This document shows, piece after piece, positions 33,984 to 41,986 of a stretch of 64,000 bases of DNA. The stretch is from an uncultured Acidimicrobiales bacterium (GTDB lineage: Bacteria > Actinomycetota > Acidimicrobiia > Acidimicrobiales > SHLQ01): assembly GCA_938038815.1 (NCBI GenBank), contig CALHTF010000059.1, positions 40,383 through 104,382 on the forward strand, in the 5' to 3' direction. The notes beneath the pieces were generated by a model. That model had not been told where the DNA came from, ran no database searches, and saw only the letters and a list, made by a program, of their open reading frames with translations. Position 1 is the first letter of the stretch, and each line of letters opens with the position of its first letter. A program made the position numbers and the translations under genes.

Positions 33984-35131
33984 TGGAGTCCCTCGATCTC
34001 TCCCGATACCAACTTGTGGAACAGCAGTCGCAACGGCATGGCGACTCGTTCGAAGGAGGTAACGGCGGAGGTGGAATAGCCGAGGTAGGCCAGAACGGTT
34101 CCGATTGGTTCAGCGGTGGCGACCTCGAGCACATCGCCGACGATGTCGACCTCGAAGAAGGGCTCGGCATCGAGTCGCCGTCCGAGAGACAGGACATCCA
34201 CGCCGGCGGCGAACTCGATGCGGTACCGGGGTGCCTCCCAAATCTTTCGGAGCTCGGCGAGGTTCCCGTTGTGGATCATCCGACCGTGGTCGAGGAAGAC
34301 GACGTTGTCCTCTAGAGCATCGATCTCCTCCAACCGGTGCGAGCTCAGCACGATCGACATTCCGTGCTGCGCCGACAACCCTTCGATCAGGCACAAGATT
34401 TCGTGAGCTCCGATCGGGTCGACGGTCGAGGTTGGTTCGTCGAGGATGAGCACTTGGGGTTGATGAAGCAACGCGGCCGCCAGTTGCAGCCGAGCCTTCA
34501 TACCTGTCGATAACGAGGTGGCCGCCGAGTCGCGAGAGGACAAGATTCCGACCTGGTCAAGTGCCATCTCGACCCGCCCGGCCAGCTCGCCGCGCGGAAT
34601 ATTCTGGAGCTTCCCGCGGAACTCAAGGTTCTGTGCACAGGTGTGGCGCAGCATGAGGTTGCGGTCTTCGGCGGGCATGTAGCCGATCGTCGACCGGACC
34701 AAGCGCCCTTCGTCAACGTCTCGCCCCAAGACTCTCGCGGTGCCACTGGTGGCGGTCGTGAGTCCGGTGAGAATCCGAAACAACGTGCTTTTGCCAGCTC
34801 CGTTCGGGCCGACGATCACACACGTCTGGCCCCGATCGAGCTCGAAACTGACCTGGTCGAGCGCCACAACTGGCTCTTTGATCGCCGACTTCAGCAAGAG
34901 GCGCAGCAGCGGCGGCGACGGCAAGAACGTCTTGCACAACCCGTCGACCGACAACGCCGGCGGGCCGCCCGGGGGCTTGCTTACTGTGGGCGGTGGAACG
35001 GCAACGTTCTTTGGCGCGAGCGTCAGGCGCTCGGTACTCGACCCGTCGATCGCTCCCGAAGGACCCACACGTCCAACGTCAATAGCCTCCGCCACTATTT
35101 CCCGCCTGTTCTGTTTCGTGTTCCGCAACAC
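33980..35131 (-). CDS. ABC transporter ATP-binding protein with N-terminal extension
   Basis: 383 residues from the GTG at 35131. The first about 65 residues are a low-complexity extension. Then Walker A GPNGAGKSTLFRILTG, Q-loop region TIGYMPAEDRNLM, signature LSTGMKARLQLAAAL (LSTGM in place of LSGGQ), Walker B QVLILDEPTS and switch His SSHRLEEID. A C-terminal about 110-residue domain follows, as in Wzt or NatA types. The LSTGMK wording is nearer DrrA/NatA than classical Wzt. It energises the coupled permease. First gene of the minus-strand operon. The putative -10 TAGACT is about 20 bases upstream and GGCGG sits five bases before the GTG. Confidence 0.85.
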   Translation of the reverse strand: MLRNTKQNRREIVAEAIDVGRVGPSGAIDGSSTERLTLAPKNVAVPPPTVSKPPGGPPALSVDGLCKTFLPSPPLLRLLLKSAIKEPVVALDQVSFELDRGQTCVIVGPNGAGKSTLFRILTGLTTATSGTARVLGRDVDEGRLVRSTIGYMPAEDRNLMLRHTCAQNLEFRGKLQNIPRGELAGRVEMALDQVGILSSRDSAATSLSTGMKARLQLAAALLHQPQVLILDEPTSTVDPIGAHEILCLIEGLSAQHGMSIVLSSHRLEEIDALEDNVVFLDHGRMIHNGNLAELRKIWEAPRYRIEFAAGVDVLSLGRRLDAEPFFEVDIVGDVLEVATAEPIGTVLAYLGYSTSAVTSFERVAMPLRLLFHKLVSGEIEGLQ

Positions 35132-35280
35132 GCTATCCGCCTAGTTGGTTCAGTCTAGGTAGGTGGGTTCTCCCATCACAAGTGCCAACGTTGCCGAGTG
35201 TTGGATCGGTCGTCGGATTCGGAATCGAACGACCACGGCGGCCACAATGGGCAAAACTCGCCCCGGAGCGGAGGGCCGAC

Positions 35281-36429
35281 ATGAAGATTTTGCATCTCAC
35301 CACAATCGCCATGAGTCATCAGTTGCTCTTGCGCCCCCAACTGCTTGCGTTACGCGATGCAGGGCACGAGGTGGTCGCCGTTAGCGCCGACGGCCCCGAG
35401 GTGGCGCAGCTGCAGAACCAGGGCATTCGTCACCGGGTCATCGACGGCTCGACCAGAGGGTTCGATCTGCGGGCCGACCGCCGGGCAATCAGCTCCTTTT
35501 GCACGGTGGTTCGAGACGAACAACCCGACCTCGTGCATACGCACAACCCAAAGCCCGGCATCTACGGGCGGATCCTCGCGCGTGTGCTCGGTGTGCCGCG
35601 GGTGGTCAACACCGTCCATGGCCTCTATGCGACCGACGACGATTCCTTCCAGAGACGAGCGGCCGTCTACGGACTCGAAGGTTTGGCCGCCACGTTCTCT
35701 CACCTCGAACTGGTGCAGAGCATCGAGGATGTCGAGCTCATGCGTTCTTGGCCGCACCTTCCTGGTGATCGGGTGAGGCATCTCGGCAACGGTATCGATG
35801 TGCGTCGATTCTCACCGTCTGACGAGGACCGCCGGGACGTCCGCCGCGAACTGGGCCTCACCGAAGATGCAGCGGTGGCGATCGCGGTTGGCCGGTTGGT
35901 CTCCGAGAAGGGGTTCAACGAACTCTTTTCTTCCTGGCCCAGTGTCCGAACCAACGCCGAACGAAACGGTTTGCCCTTGCCTCACCTGCTCGTGGTGGGA
36001 ATCGACGATCCCCAGAAAGCCGATGCCCTCCCCCGCGACGTCATCGCCCGCGCCAAAGCCGACGGGGTTCAGCTTCTGAGCCATCGAGACGACGTCGATC
36101 GTTTGCTGCGCGCTTCAGATGTTTTTGTGCTGCCGTCGTATCGGGAAGGAGTACCCCGAGCCGCCATGGAGGCGGCAGCGACGGGACTCCCGATCGTGGC
36201 CACCGACATTCGCGGATGTCGACAAGTAGTCGACGACGGTGCGAGTGGACGCCTCGTTCCCAGAATGACCGTCGAACCCCTTGCCGATGCGCTGTCTGAA
36301 CTTCTGCATGACGCTGCGTTGCGGCGAGCGTTCGGAGCAGCCGGTCGGGCGAAGGCCGAGCGCGAGTTCGATGAGCGTGATGTGATCGCTCGTTTGCTCG
36401 ATGCCTACGCCGAATTGGGCGTCAGCTGA
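35281..36429 (+). CDS. Glycosyltransferase family 4
   Basis: 382 residues from the ATG at 35281 with GGAGG seven bases upstream. GT4 features: N-terminal MKILHLTTIAMSHQLLLRPQ and HTHNPKPGIYGRILARVLGVPRVVNTVHGL. C-terminal AVGRLVSEKGFNEL, LLRASDVFVLPSYREGVPRAAMEAAATGLPIVATDIRG, which holds the EX7E donor-binding motif (E-G-V-P-R-A-A-M-E). Wording is close to the family of capsular/teichuronic N,N'-diacetylbacillosamine-type alpha-1,3-N-acetylgalactosamine transferases (PglA-like), but donor specificity cannot be read from sequence. Divergently transcribed from the ABC ATPase gene across a 149-bp promoter region. Confidence 0.87.
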   Translation: MKILHLTTIAMSHQLLLRPQLLALRDAGHEVVAVSADGPEVAQLQNQGIRHRVIDGSTRGFDLRADRRAISSFCTVVRDEQPDLVHTHNPKPGIYGRILARVLGVPRVVNTVHGLYATDDDSFQRRAAVYGLEGLAATFSHLELVQSIEDVELMRSWPHLPGDRVRHLGNGIDVRRFSPSDEDRRDVRRELGLTEDAAVAIAVGRLVSEKGFNELFSSWPSVRTNAERNGLPLPHLLVVGIDDPQKADALPRDVIARAKADGVQLLSHRDDVDRLLRASDVFVLPSYREGVPRAAMEAAATGLPIVATDIRGCRQVVDDGASGRLVPRMTVEPLADALSELLHDAALRRAFGAAGRAKAEREFDERDVIARLLDAYAELGVS

Positions 36430-36443
36430 CCACCGTTGGTCAG
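36426..36443. terminator. Hairpin spanning the stop codons of two convergent genes
   Basis: CTGACCA (36426-36432) and TGGTCAG (36437-36443) are perfect reverse complements with a CCGT loop. The TGA of the + strand transferase is in the left arm and the TGA of the - strand deacetylase in the right arm, so one symmetric element ends both frames. Probably a compact bidirectional terminator. No T-run. Confidence 0.5.
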
Positions 36444-37282
36444 TTCTGCCGGTCGCGGTACCGGCGCGAGTTCATTCGCGTCCGCAGCTGTCCCTCGAGA
36501 CGCATTCCGCCATCGAGCTTGTTACGGAAGAAGCCAAACCCATCGCTGCGTTGTACGGGCGATCGCTCGAGTCGGAACGGGTTCGTCGATCCGTACGGGT
36601 TCTGGCCCGCGTGCACGATCGCGGCACTCCTATGCCGTGACCGGATCAACTGCTCGACCTCGCTGCTGCCGAGAACACCCTTGGGATAGGCGAAATGGTC
36701 GGCGGGCACTCCGAGTCGATCTTCGATGAGTCCGGCCGCCCGGTCGAGTTCGCTCGCGGCGGTCGCGGCGTCGACTTTGTCGAGGACCGCATGGGAGTGC
36801 GTGTGGGAGCCGACGGTAACGAGTCCTGTCGAGATCATCTCGGCGAGGGCGGCCCACGACAACGGAACGCCATCGTGATCAAACGGGCGTTGCTGTTCGA
36901 CGAACTCGGTTGCGATGTAATAGGTGGCGGGGACCTGATGGTCCACGAGAACGGGAAGGGCGTGATCCATAAAATCCGCAGTCCCGTCATCGAAGGTCAC
37001 TACGACCGGGTCCGAGTTCGGGGGAAACGATGTCCCAAGTTGACCCAATCCGTCGTCGAGAGTCACCGCTCGGCCGCTCTCGCCGAGCCACGCCATCTGC
37101 TCGGCAAACACCGACGGTGCAACGTCGAGTTCAAGTTCGGTGCCGCCACCAATTCGGTGATACTCGAGCACGACGAGCCCTCGGGCAGGAGGCCGGAGCT
37201 TGTCGAACCCGGCAGCGGCACACTTCACCGTTTGCTGAACCGTTCGACGCAAACCGCGCCGCACCCGATCGCTTGCCGTCAT
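36440..37282 (-). CDS. Polysaccharide deacetylase (NodB-homology) family protein
   Basis: 280 residues from the ATG at 37282. NodB motifs: motif 1 VVTFDDGTADF (catalytic-base Asp and metal Asp), motif 2 GSHTHSHAVLDK (two His metal ligands), and later FAYPKGVLGSSE corresponding to motif 3. The N-terminal about 50 residues are basic, without a convincing signal peptide. Members (carbohydrate esterase 4) remove N-acetyl or O-acetyl groups from polysaccharides. GGCGG twice in GGCGGCGG lies four bases before the ATG in place of a GGAGG ribosome site. Divergent from the Wzz/BY-kinase gene. Confidence 0.85.
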   Translation of the reverse strand: MTASDRVRRGLRRTVQQTVKCAAAGFDKLRPPARGLVVLEYHRIGGGTELELDVAPSVFAEQMAWLGESGRAVTLDDGLGQLGTSFPPNSDPVVVTFDDGTADFMDHALPVLVDHQVPATYYIATEFVEQQRPFDHDGVPLSWAALAEMISTGLVTVGSHTHSHAVLDKVDAATAASELDRAAGLIEDRLGVPADHFAYPKGVLGSSEVEQLIRSRHRSAAIVHAGQNPYGSTNPFRLERSPVQRSDGFGFFRNKLDGGMRLEGQLRTRMNSRRYRDRQN

Positions 37283-37304
37283 ATCGCCGCCGCCTTTAGA
37301 TACG

Positions 37305-37334
37305 TTGAACCATCTCGGTGTCACCTGGTAGGGT
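37305..37334 (+). promoter_or_regulatory. Promoter of the Wzz/BY-kinase operon
   Basis: TTGAAC (37305-37310) and TAGGGT (37329-37334) with an 18-bp spacer make a convincing sigma-70-type promoter. The message would carry a leader of about 105 nt. The words GGTAGGGT and GGGTAC at the -10 recur upstream of other operon heads in the locus. Confidence 0.6.
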
Positions 37335-37391
37335 ACTGTAAAATTTGAACGTGCTCCGTACTCGGATGTGCGTTCGGGCTACATCAGTAGC

Positions 37392-37439
37392 GGCGGTATT
37401 CGGCGGAAGAGCGGCGCATAAAGGCGGCGCGAAAGGCGG
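37392..37439 (+). repeat. Five phased GGCGG/GGCGC words in the leader of the Wzz/BY-kinase gene
   Basis: GGCGG occurs at 37392, 37402, 37423 and 37435, with GGCGC at 37412, that is every 10-12 bases. The last copy ends eight bases before the GTG start at 37448. A + strand leader of the adenylation-enzyme gene has a similar triple at 48120-48143. Could be a ribosome-site array, a protein-binding array or chance in GC-rich DNA. Confidence 0.45.
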
Positions 37440-37447
37440 GCAATTCA

Positions 37448-39217
37448 GTGAAGTTTCGCGACTATTTGGAGATCCTTCGGCGACGATGGTGGATCGTTGC
37501 GGCGATGATCTTTCTTGGTATCGGCGCGGTTTGGATGATCGGCGCACCAACCAGCGCAGCCACGACGTACTCCGGTTCGCTCACGCTGGCGGTTCGAGAT
37601 ACCGGCTCACCAACGTCGGTGCTGCTCTATTCCTATGTTGCCAACGAGACTGCGGCGATCAGCGAGTTGGTAGCCAACGATCTTGGGCAGGACTACTTTG
37701 ACGAGGGCGAGGCGACCACCGCCGAGATCGTGGCCGACCGGGCTAGCGCGTTCGCTGAGCCCGAGATCGGAACGATCACCTTGGCCGTGGTCGGCATGGA
37801 TTCCCAGGCCCAGGTAGGCCAGACAATCGACGCCTTCGCGCGACACATCACCGAGTACGGCCGTCAACGGCGGATCGACGAACGAGACTCGTCGCTTGCG
37901 ACGCTGGCCGCCCGCGAAAGGTTGTTGGTCCGAGAAGTGGGCGACATGCAGGAACGCCTCGACTTCATCACTGGGCTACAGCCCGAGTCACAAGTGGAGC
38001 GCGGCATTCCAGCCGATCGGATCCTCGAGACAACGATCAGCGCTCGTTTGGGTGCCCTGAACATCGTGTTGGCAGACATCGAAGCCTTGGACGCGCTTAC
38101 CGACGCCGAATTGAACCCCCTTGAGGTGGTCGGTTCGGCAACGATCAAAGAACAACCAGGACCCGCTGATCCACTTGGTTACCGCGGGCGACTAGCGGTA
38201 GCGGTAGCTCTCGCCAGCCTTCTTGGGATTGGTTTGTCGCTCGGGCTTCACCGCTTCGACCCCAAACTCTACGACCGACGCGACACCGAGAACGCGCTGC
38301 GGCTCCCGGTACTCGTTGAGATCCCGGAGCTGCCCCGCAAGCTTCGACGGACCAGGAAACCCGTCCTTATCGATCAGCCTTCACACCCGGCCGCCGAGGC
38401 TTTCCGTCAGCTGCGCTCAGCGGTCAGCCGACTCACCGGCCCGGCCACAAAATCCGGGCGAGCGAGAGACGAAGGCTCGGTGCTCCTCGTGGTGTCGCCA
38501 TCGGAGGGCACGGGTAAGTCGACCACGGCAGTCAACCTGGCGGTCGCGGCTGCCGAAGCCGGTATCAACACGCTGCTGGTGAGCGCCGATCTCCGAAAGC
38601 CGATGCTTCACAAGTCCTTCGACGTTGTCGTTGGGGCGGGACTAAGCGACGCGATCGCGCAGCCCGACGCTCTTCACTTGGACCACTACACCCAACCCTC
38701 GGGAATCGATCGGCTCGACCTGTTGCTCCATGGCACCGGACGAACCAATCCCGGAGAATTGTTGGGCAGATGCGGGAAGCTGTTCGAAGACGCCCGGGCC
38801 GACTACACCCTGGTCATCGTCGACAGTCCACCGATGCTCATCGGAAACGACGTCACGGAGCTAAGCCGCTTTGTCGACAGCGTGCTCGTGGTAACTCGTG
38901 CCGGTCGAACCACCATCGACGAGAGCCGGTGGCTTGACGAAACCACCCAGCGACTCAATATGGCGACCGTTGGTGCGGTGCTCGTTGGGTCTACCCCCGA
39001 GATCGCCAGGAGCCGATCGCTCAGGCGATATGGCGAGGCGACGATCTCCCAGCGTATTCGCGGCCGCATCAAGCGTATGATCCGTCCGCCGGTACCCGAT
39101 CTCGCAGAAGCGATGGCCCTTTCGGTCGAGGACGACGAGGTCGATTCCGACACTGCGTCCACCGCCGAACTGCCAGAGCTCGACCGGGACGACGAGTTCG
39201 CTGCGTCGCCTCGCTAA
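37448..39217 (+). CDS. Wzz-type chain-length regulator fused to BY-kinase-like ATPase
   Basis: 589 residues, GTG start at 37448. An N-terminal Wzz domain is bounded by two membrane helices (WWIVAAMIFLGIGAVWMIG near 14-32, GRLAVAVALASLLGIGLSLG near 247-267) with a coiled-coil periplasm-side region between. The C-terminal kinase domain has Walker A SPSEGTGKSTT (350-360), Walker A' VSADLRKP (Asp381) and Walker B LVIVDSPP (Asp459). Bacterial tyrosine kinases of this type control polymerisation and export of capsule via an autophosphorylated C-terminal Tyr cluster. Here the tail is acidic (DDEVDSDTASTAELPELDRD) and has no Tyr cluster. It heads the operon with a GT4 and a Wzy-like protein. Confidence 0.87.
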   Translation: MKFRDYLEILRRRWWIVAAMIFLGIGAVWMIGAPTSAATTYSGSLTLAVRDTGSPTSVLLYSYVANETAAISELVANDLGQDYFDEGEATTAEIVADRASAFAEPEIGTITLAVVGMDSQAQVGQTIDAFARHITEYGRQRRIDERDSSLATLAARERLLVREVGDMQERLDFITGLQPESQVERGIPADRILETTISARLGALNIVLADIEALDALTDAELNPLEVVGSATIKEQPGPADPLGYRGRLAVAVALASLLGIGLSLGLHRFDPKLYDRRDTENALRLPVLVEIPELPRKLRRTRKPVLIDQPSHPAAEAFRQLRSAVSRLTGPATKSGRARDEGSVLLVVSPSEGTGKSTTAVNLAVAAAEAGINTLLVSADLRKPMLHKSFDVVVGAGLSDAIAQPDALHLDHYTQPSGIDRLDLLLHGTGRTNPGELLGRCGKLFEDARADYTLVIVDSPPMLIGNDVTELSRFVDSVLVVTRAGRTTIDESRWLDETTQRLNMATVGAVLVGSTPEIARSRSLRRYGEATISQRIRGRIKRMIRPPVPDLAEAMALSVEDDEVDSDTASTAELPELDRDDEFAASPR

Positions 39218-39227
39218 GGCGGAGCAG

Positions 39228-40385
39228 GTGCGCTGCCTCTGGCTAACCAAGGGACTCGGACGCGGTGGCGTCGAGCGCTTACTGGTCGACCTGTACTCAT
39301 TGTTCGACCGCACCCAGTTTGAGATCGACGTCGCGTACGTGCTTCCCCACAAGGACGCCTTTCACGACACGATCGAAGCGATGGGATCAAAGGTGTACTG
39401 CCTCGGCGTGGCCGGCGAACGGCTGCCCGTGTGGATTGGCCGACTCCGAGCCTTGCTCGATGAGGGCGACTACGACGTCGTGCACACGCACGCGCCCGTC
39501 CCGGCTATCGCCGCGCGCTTCGCAACCATGGGAAGTAGCCGCCCGCGGTTGGTGCACACCGAACACAACATGTGGGACCGATACCACCCGGCAACCCGCT
39601 GGCTAAATGCCCTCACCTACGGTCGGAACACCTCGGTGGTTGCGGTGTCCGATGCGGTGGCCGGCTCGATCGACCCACCTTCGTGGGTCCCAAGGTTGCC
39701 AACCACAACAACCATTCGCCACGGCACGGTGCTCCGGCCTCAGCAACGGGTCACCGTCAAGGAACGTCGAGCGAAGCGAACTGCACTCGGGCTTCCACCC
39801 GACGCCGTGATTATCGGAAACGTCGCGAACTTCACGCCGAAGAAGAACCACGAAGCCCTGCTGCAAACACTCGTACCGCCCGGCGCCGAACACGACTCTC
39901 TCGAGTCGGCCCACGTGGCACTCGTCGGAGCTGGCCCGCTCGACGAGCAGCTTCGGCGCCGGGCGGTCGAACTCGGCGTGGCCGAGCGGATTTACTTTCT
40001 AGGAAGCCGAGACGACGTCTTTGAGATCCTGCCGCTGTTCGATGTTTTCTGTCTGAGTTCGAACTTTGAGGGGTTTCCGATCGCCCTCGTCGAGGCGATG
40101 GCCGAAGGATTGGCCTGTGTTGCTACCAACGCAGGCGGGATCGGGGAGATACTCGTCGACCGCTACAACGGCCTGATGGTGGAGACGTCCGATATCGACG
40201 GGCTCCGGTCGGCCCTTCACACCATGATCACCGATCATGAACTTGCCGACCGGTGCGGAGTGAACGCCCGGCGAACCGCCGAGGGTCTCGATCTGCGCAA
40301 CGCCGCCACCACCATGAGCGAGATGTATCTCAACGCCCTAACGAGTAGCCCAAACGATCGGCTTCGCGAAGGCCAGGGCGTATGA
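39228..40385 (+). CDS. Glycosyltransferase family 4
   Basis: 385 residues, GTG start at 39228 ten bases after the kinase stop, with GGCGGAG just upstream. GT-B fold: N-terminal CLWLTKGLGRGGVERLLVDLY acceptor loop and VHTHAPVPAIAARFATMG. C-terminal VAHVALVGAGPLDEQLRRRAVELGV, FDVFCLSSNFEGFPIALVEAMAEGLACVATNAGGIGE with the EX7E motif (E-G-F-P-I-A-L-V-E). It acts in assembly of the repeat unit whose chain length is set by the upstream Wzz/BY-kinase. Overlaps the next gene by four bases (ATGA). Donor sugar not predictable. Confidence 0.88.
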   Translation: MRCLWLTKGLGRGGVERLLVDLYSLFDRTQFEIDVAYVLPHKDAFHDTIEAMGSKVYCLGVAGERLPVWIGRLRALLDEGDYDVVHTHAPVPAIAARFATMGSSRPRLVHTEHNMWDRYHPATRWLNALTYGRNTSVVAVSDAVAGSIDPPSWVPRLPTTTTIRHGTVLRPQQRVTVKERRAKRTALGLPPDAVIIGNVANFTPKKNHEALLQTLVPPGAEHDSLESAHVALVGAGPLDEQLRRRAVELGVAERIYFLGSRDDVFEILPLFDVFCLSSNFEGFPIALVEAMAEGLACVATNAGGIGEILVDRYNGLMVETSDIDGLRSALHTMITDHELADRCGVNARRTAEGLDLRNAATTMSEMYLNALTSSPNDRLREGQGV

Positions 40386-41986
40386 CCGACAGCACCAATA
40401 TCGCCGAGTCTGAAGTTTTCCCGCGGCGAGCGGCCCCGCCGATCAGCCGACCAGAGGACTATGGCACCGAAAGCCGGTACCACGTCGCAATCTTTGGCGG
40501 CTTCGTCCTCGGGGCGGCGTACCTCGTGTTCATCCTTCGCGCCGTTGCAACCACCGATTACAGCGAGTGGGCCGGATTTGCCCTTGCGCCGCTTCTGTTC
40601 ATGCTCAGCGTGCCGCTCTTGACTCGAATGTTGCGGGCGCACGAACCGGATCTCGTTATCCGACAAATCGTCATCGCCGGCCTGGCGTTCAAGCTGGCCG
40701 GGGCGTTCGCCCGCTTTTACGCCAACGTTTGGTTCCTCGGAACCGGTGATTCCCAGTCCTATTCCGACTACGGGACGGGTATCTCGAGCGAGTTTCGCCA
40801 GTTCGTTTTTTCGGGCCCCCTGTTCACCGAGGCGGTTCCCGAAATCAGCGGCACGATGTTCATCCGACTGCTGACCGGCGCGGTTTATACGGTGATCGGC
40901 CCGTCGATGCTCGGCGGATTCGTCGTGTTCGCGTTCATGTCGTTCTGGGGGCAGTACCTGTTCTACCGAGCGTTTCGTATCGCCGTGCCCGACGGGCTCC
41001 ACCGCCGGTACTCGGTTCTGGTCTTTGCCCTGCCGTCGATGGTGTTTTGGCCATCGTCGATCGGCAAGGAGGCGTGGATGATCACCATGTTGGGCCTGTG
41101 CGCGTACGGCCTCGCCAGGGTGTTACGCCACCTGTCGTTGGGATACAGCGCAATCCTCGCATCCTTCGTCGGAATGGGCGTGATACGACCGCATGTGGCT
41201 GCCATTGCGGGTGTTGGCATCGGTGTGGCGGTGATCTTGCGGCGCTCGGACGGTCAATCAGGATCGACGGTCAAGAAGGTATTTGGGCTCCTCCTTTTGG
41301 TGGTCACCGCCGGCGTACTCATGAGCCGTATGCAGGCGTTCTTCTCGTTCACCGACAACTTCACGGTCGAGAGCATCCTCGATGAAACCTCGCGACGAAC
41401 CGGCCAAGGCGGAAGTCAGTTTTCTGGGGGTCGTGCTACCGGAGTCGCCGGCCTTCCATGGGCCGTGCTCACCGTGTTGTTCCGTCCCTTTCTGTTCGAG
41501 ACCAACAGCGCGGTCACCGCCATTACGTCGCTTGAGGGCACGGTGTTGTTGGGCCTGTTCGTGACCAATATTTTCCGACTGGCTCGGTTACCGGCGTTGA
41601 TGGTCAAGGTGCCCTTCATCGGTTTTGCGTTGGCGTACACCATCATCTTCGCGTTCACTTTTTCGTCGATCGGGAACTTCGGAATCCTCGCCCGGCAACG
41701 AACGCAGTTGTTCCCGGTGGCCGCCATGGTGTTGTGCGTGCCCTACGACCGTGCCGTGCGTACCCGTTCCGATGCCATCGGCGGTGACTCTCGTGATCTC
41801 GACGGCCTCGCCCTAGATGGCAAGGTCTCGGATGCGGCGGACACAGCGGGGAACGACAACCTCTCGGATCTGGCGATATACACCGAGCACTGGGACGAGT
41901 CCCCCGAGTCCCTGGCCCGCCAGAAAGAGCGGTGGCCATCCATTTTCGAAGATCGTGCTCGGCCGCCGAGCGATCCTTACGAGTGA
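40382..41986 (+). CDS. Polytopic membrane protein, Wzy-like (polysaccharide polymerase candidate)
   Basis: 534 residues with about ten membrane helices between residues 40 and 440 (for example VAIFGGFVLGAAYLVFILRAV, MLGGFVVFAFMSFWGQYLFY, VFGLLLLVVTAGVLM) and a long loop with GTGDSQSYSDYG near residue 120. A cytoplasmic acidic tail of about 90 residues follows. No enzymatic motif is certain. Wzy polymerases are poorly conserved, and position after Wzz/BY-kinase and a GT4 in a coupled operon makes polymerase the best guess. A GT39-like or other membrane glycosyltransferase is the alternative (D-S near the first loop). Its last 174 bases overlap the convergent HAD gene. Confidence 0.65.
   Translation: MTDSTNIAESEVFPRRAAPPISRPEDYGTESRYHVAIFGGFVLGAAYLVFILRAVATTDYSEWAGFALAPLLFMLSVPLLTRMLRAHEPDLVIRQIVIAGLAFKLAGAFARFYANVWFLGTGDSQSYSDYGTGISSEFRQFVFSGPLFTEAVPEISGTMFIRLLTGAVYTVIGPSMLGGFVVFAFMSFWGQYLFYRAFRIAVPDGLHRRYSVLVFALPSMVFWPSSIGKEAWMITMLGLCAYGLARVLRHLSLGYSAILASFVGMGVIRPHVAAIAGVGIGVAVILRRSDGQSGSTVKKVFGLLLLVVTAGVLMSRMQAFFSFTDNFTVESILDETSRRTGQGGSQFSGGRATGVAGLPWAVLTVLFRPFLFETNSAVTAITSLEGTVLLGLFVTNIFRLARLPALMVKVPFIGFALAYTIIFAFTFSSIGNFGILARQRTQLFPVAAMVLCVPYDRAVRTRSDAIGGDSRDLDGLALDGKVSDAADTAGNDNLSDLAIYTEHWDESPESLARQKERWPSIFEDRARPPSDPYE

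Noticed and set aside
37338..37447. A c-di-GMP (GEMM) or other known riboswitch in the leader of the Wzz/BY-kinase gene
   Set aside because: I looked for the conserved GEMM core and did not find it. Only GGCGG words and short repeats are present.
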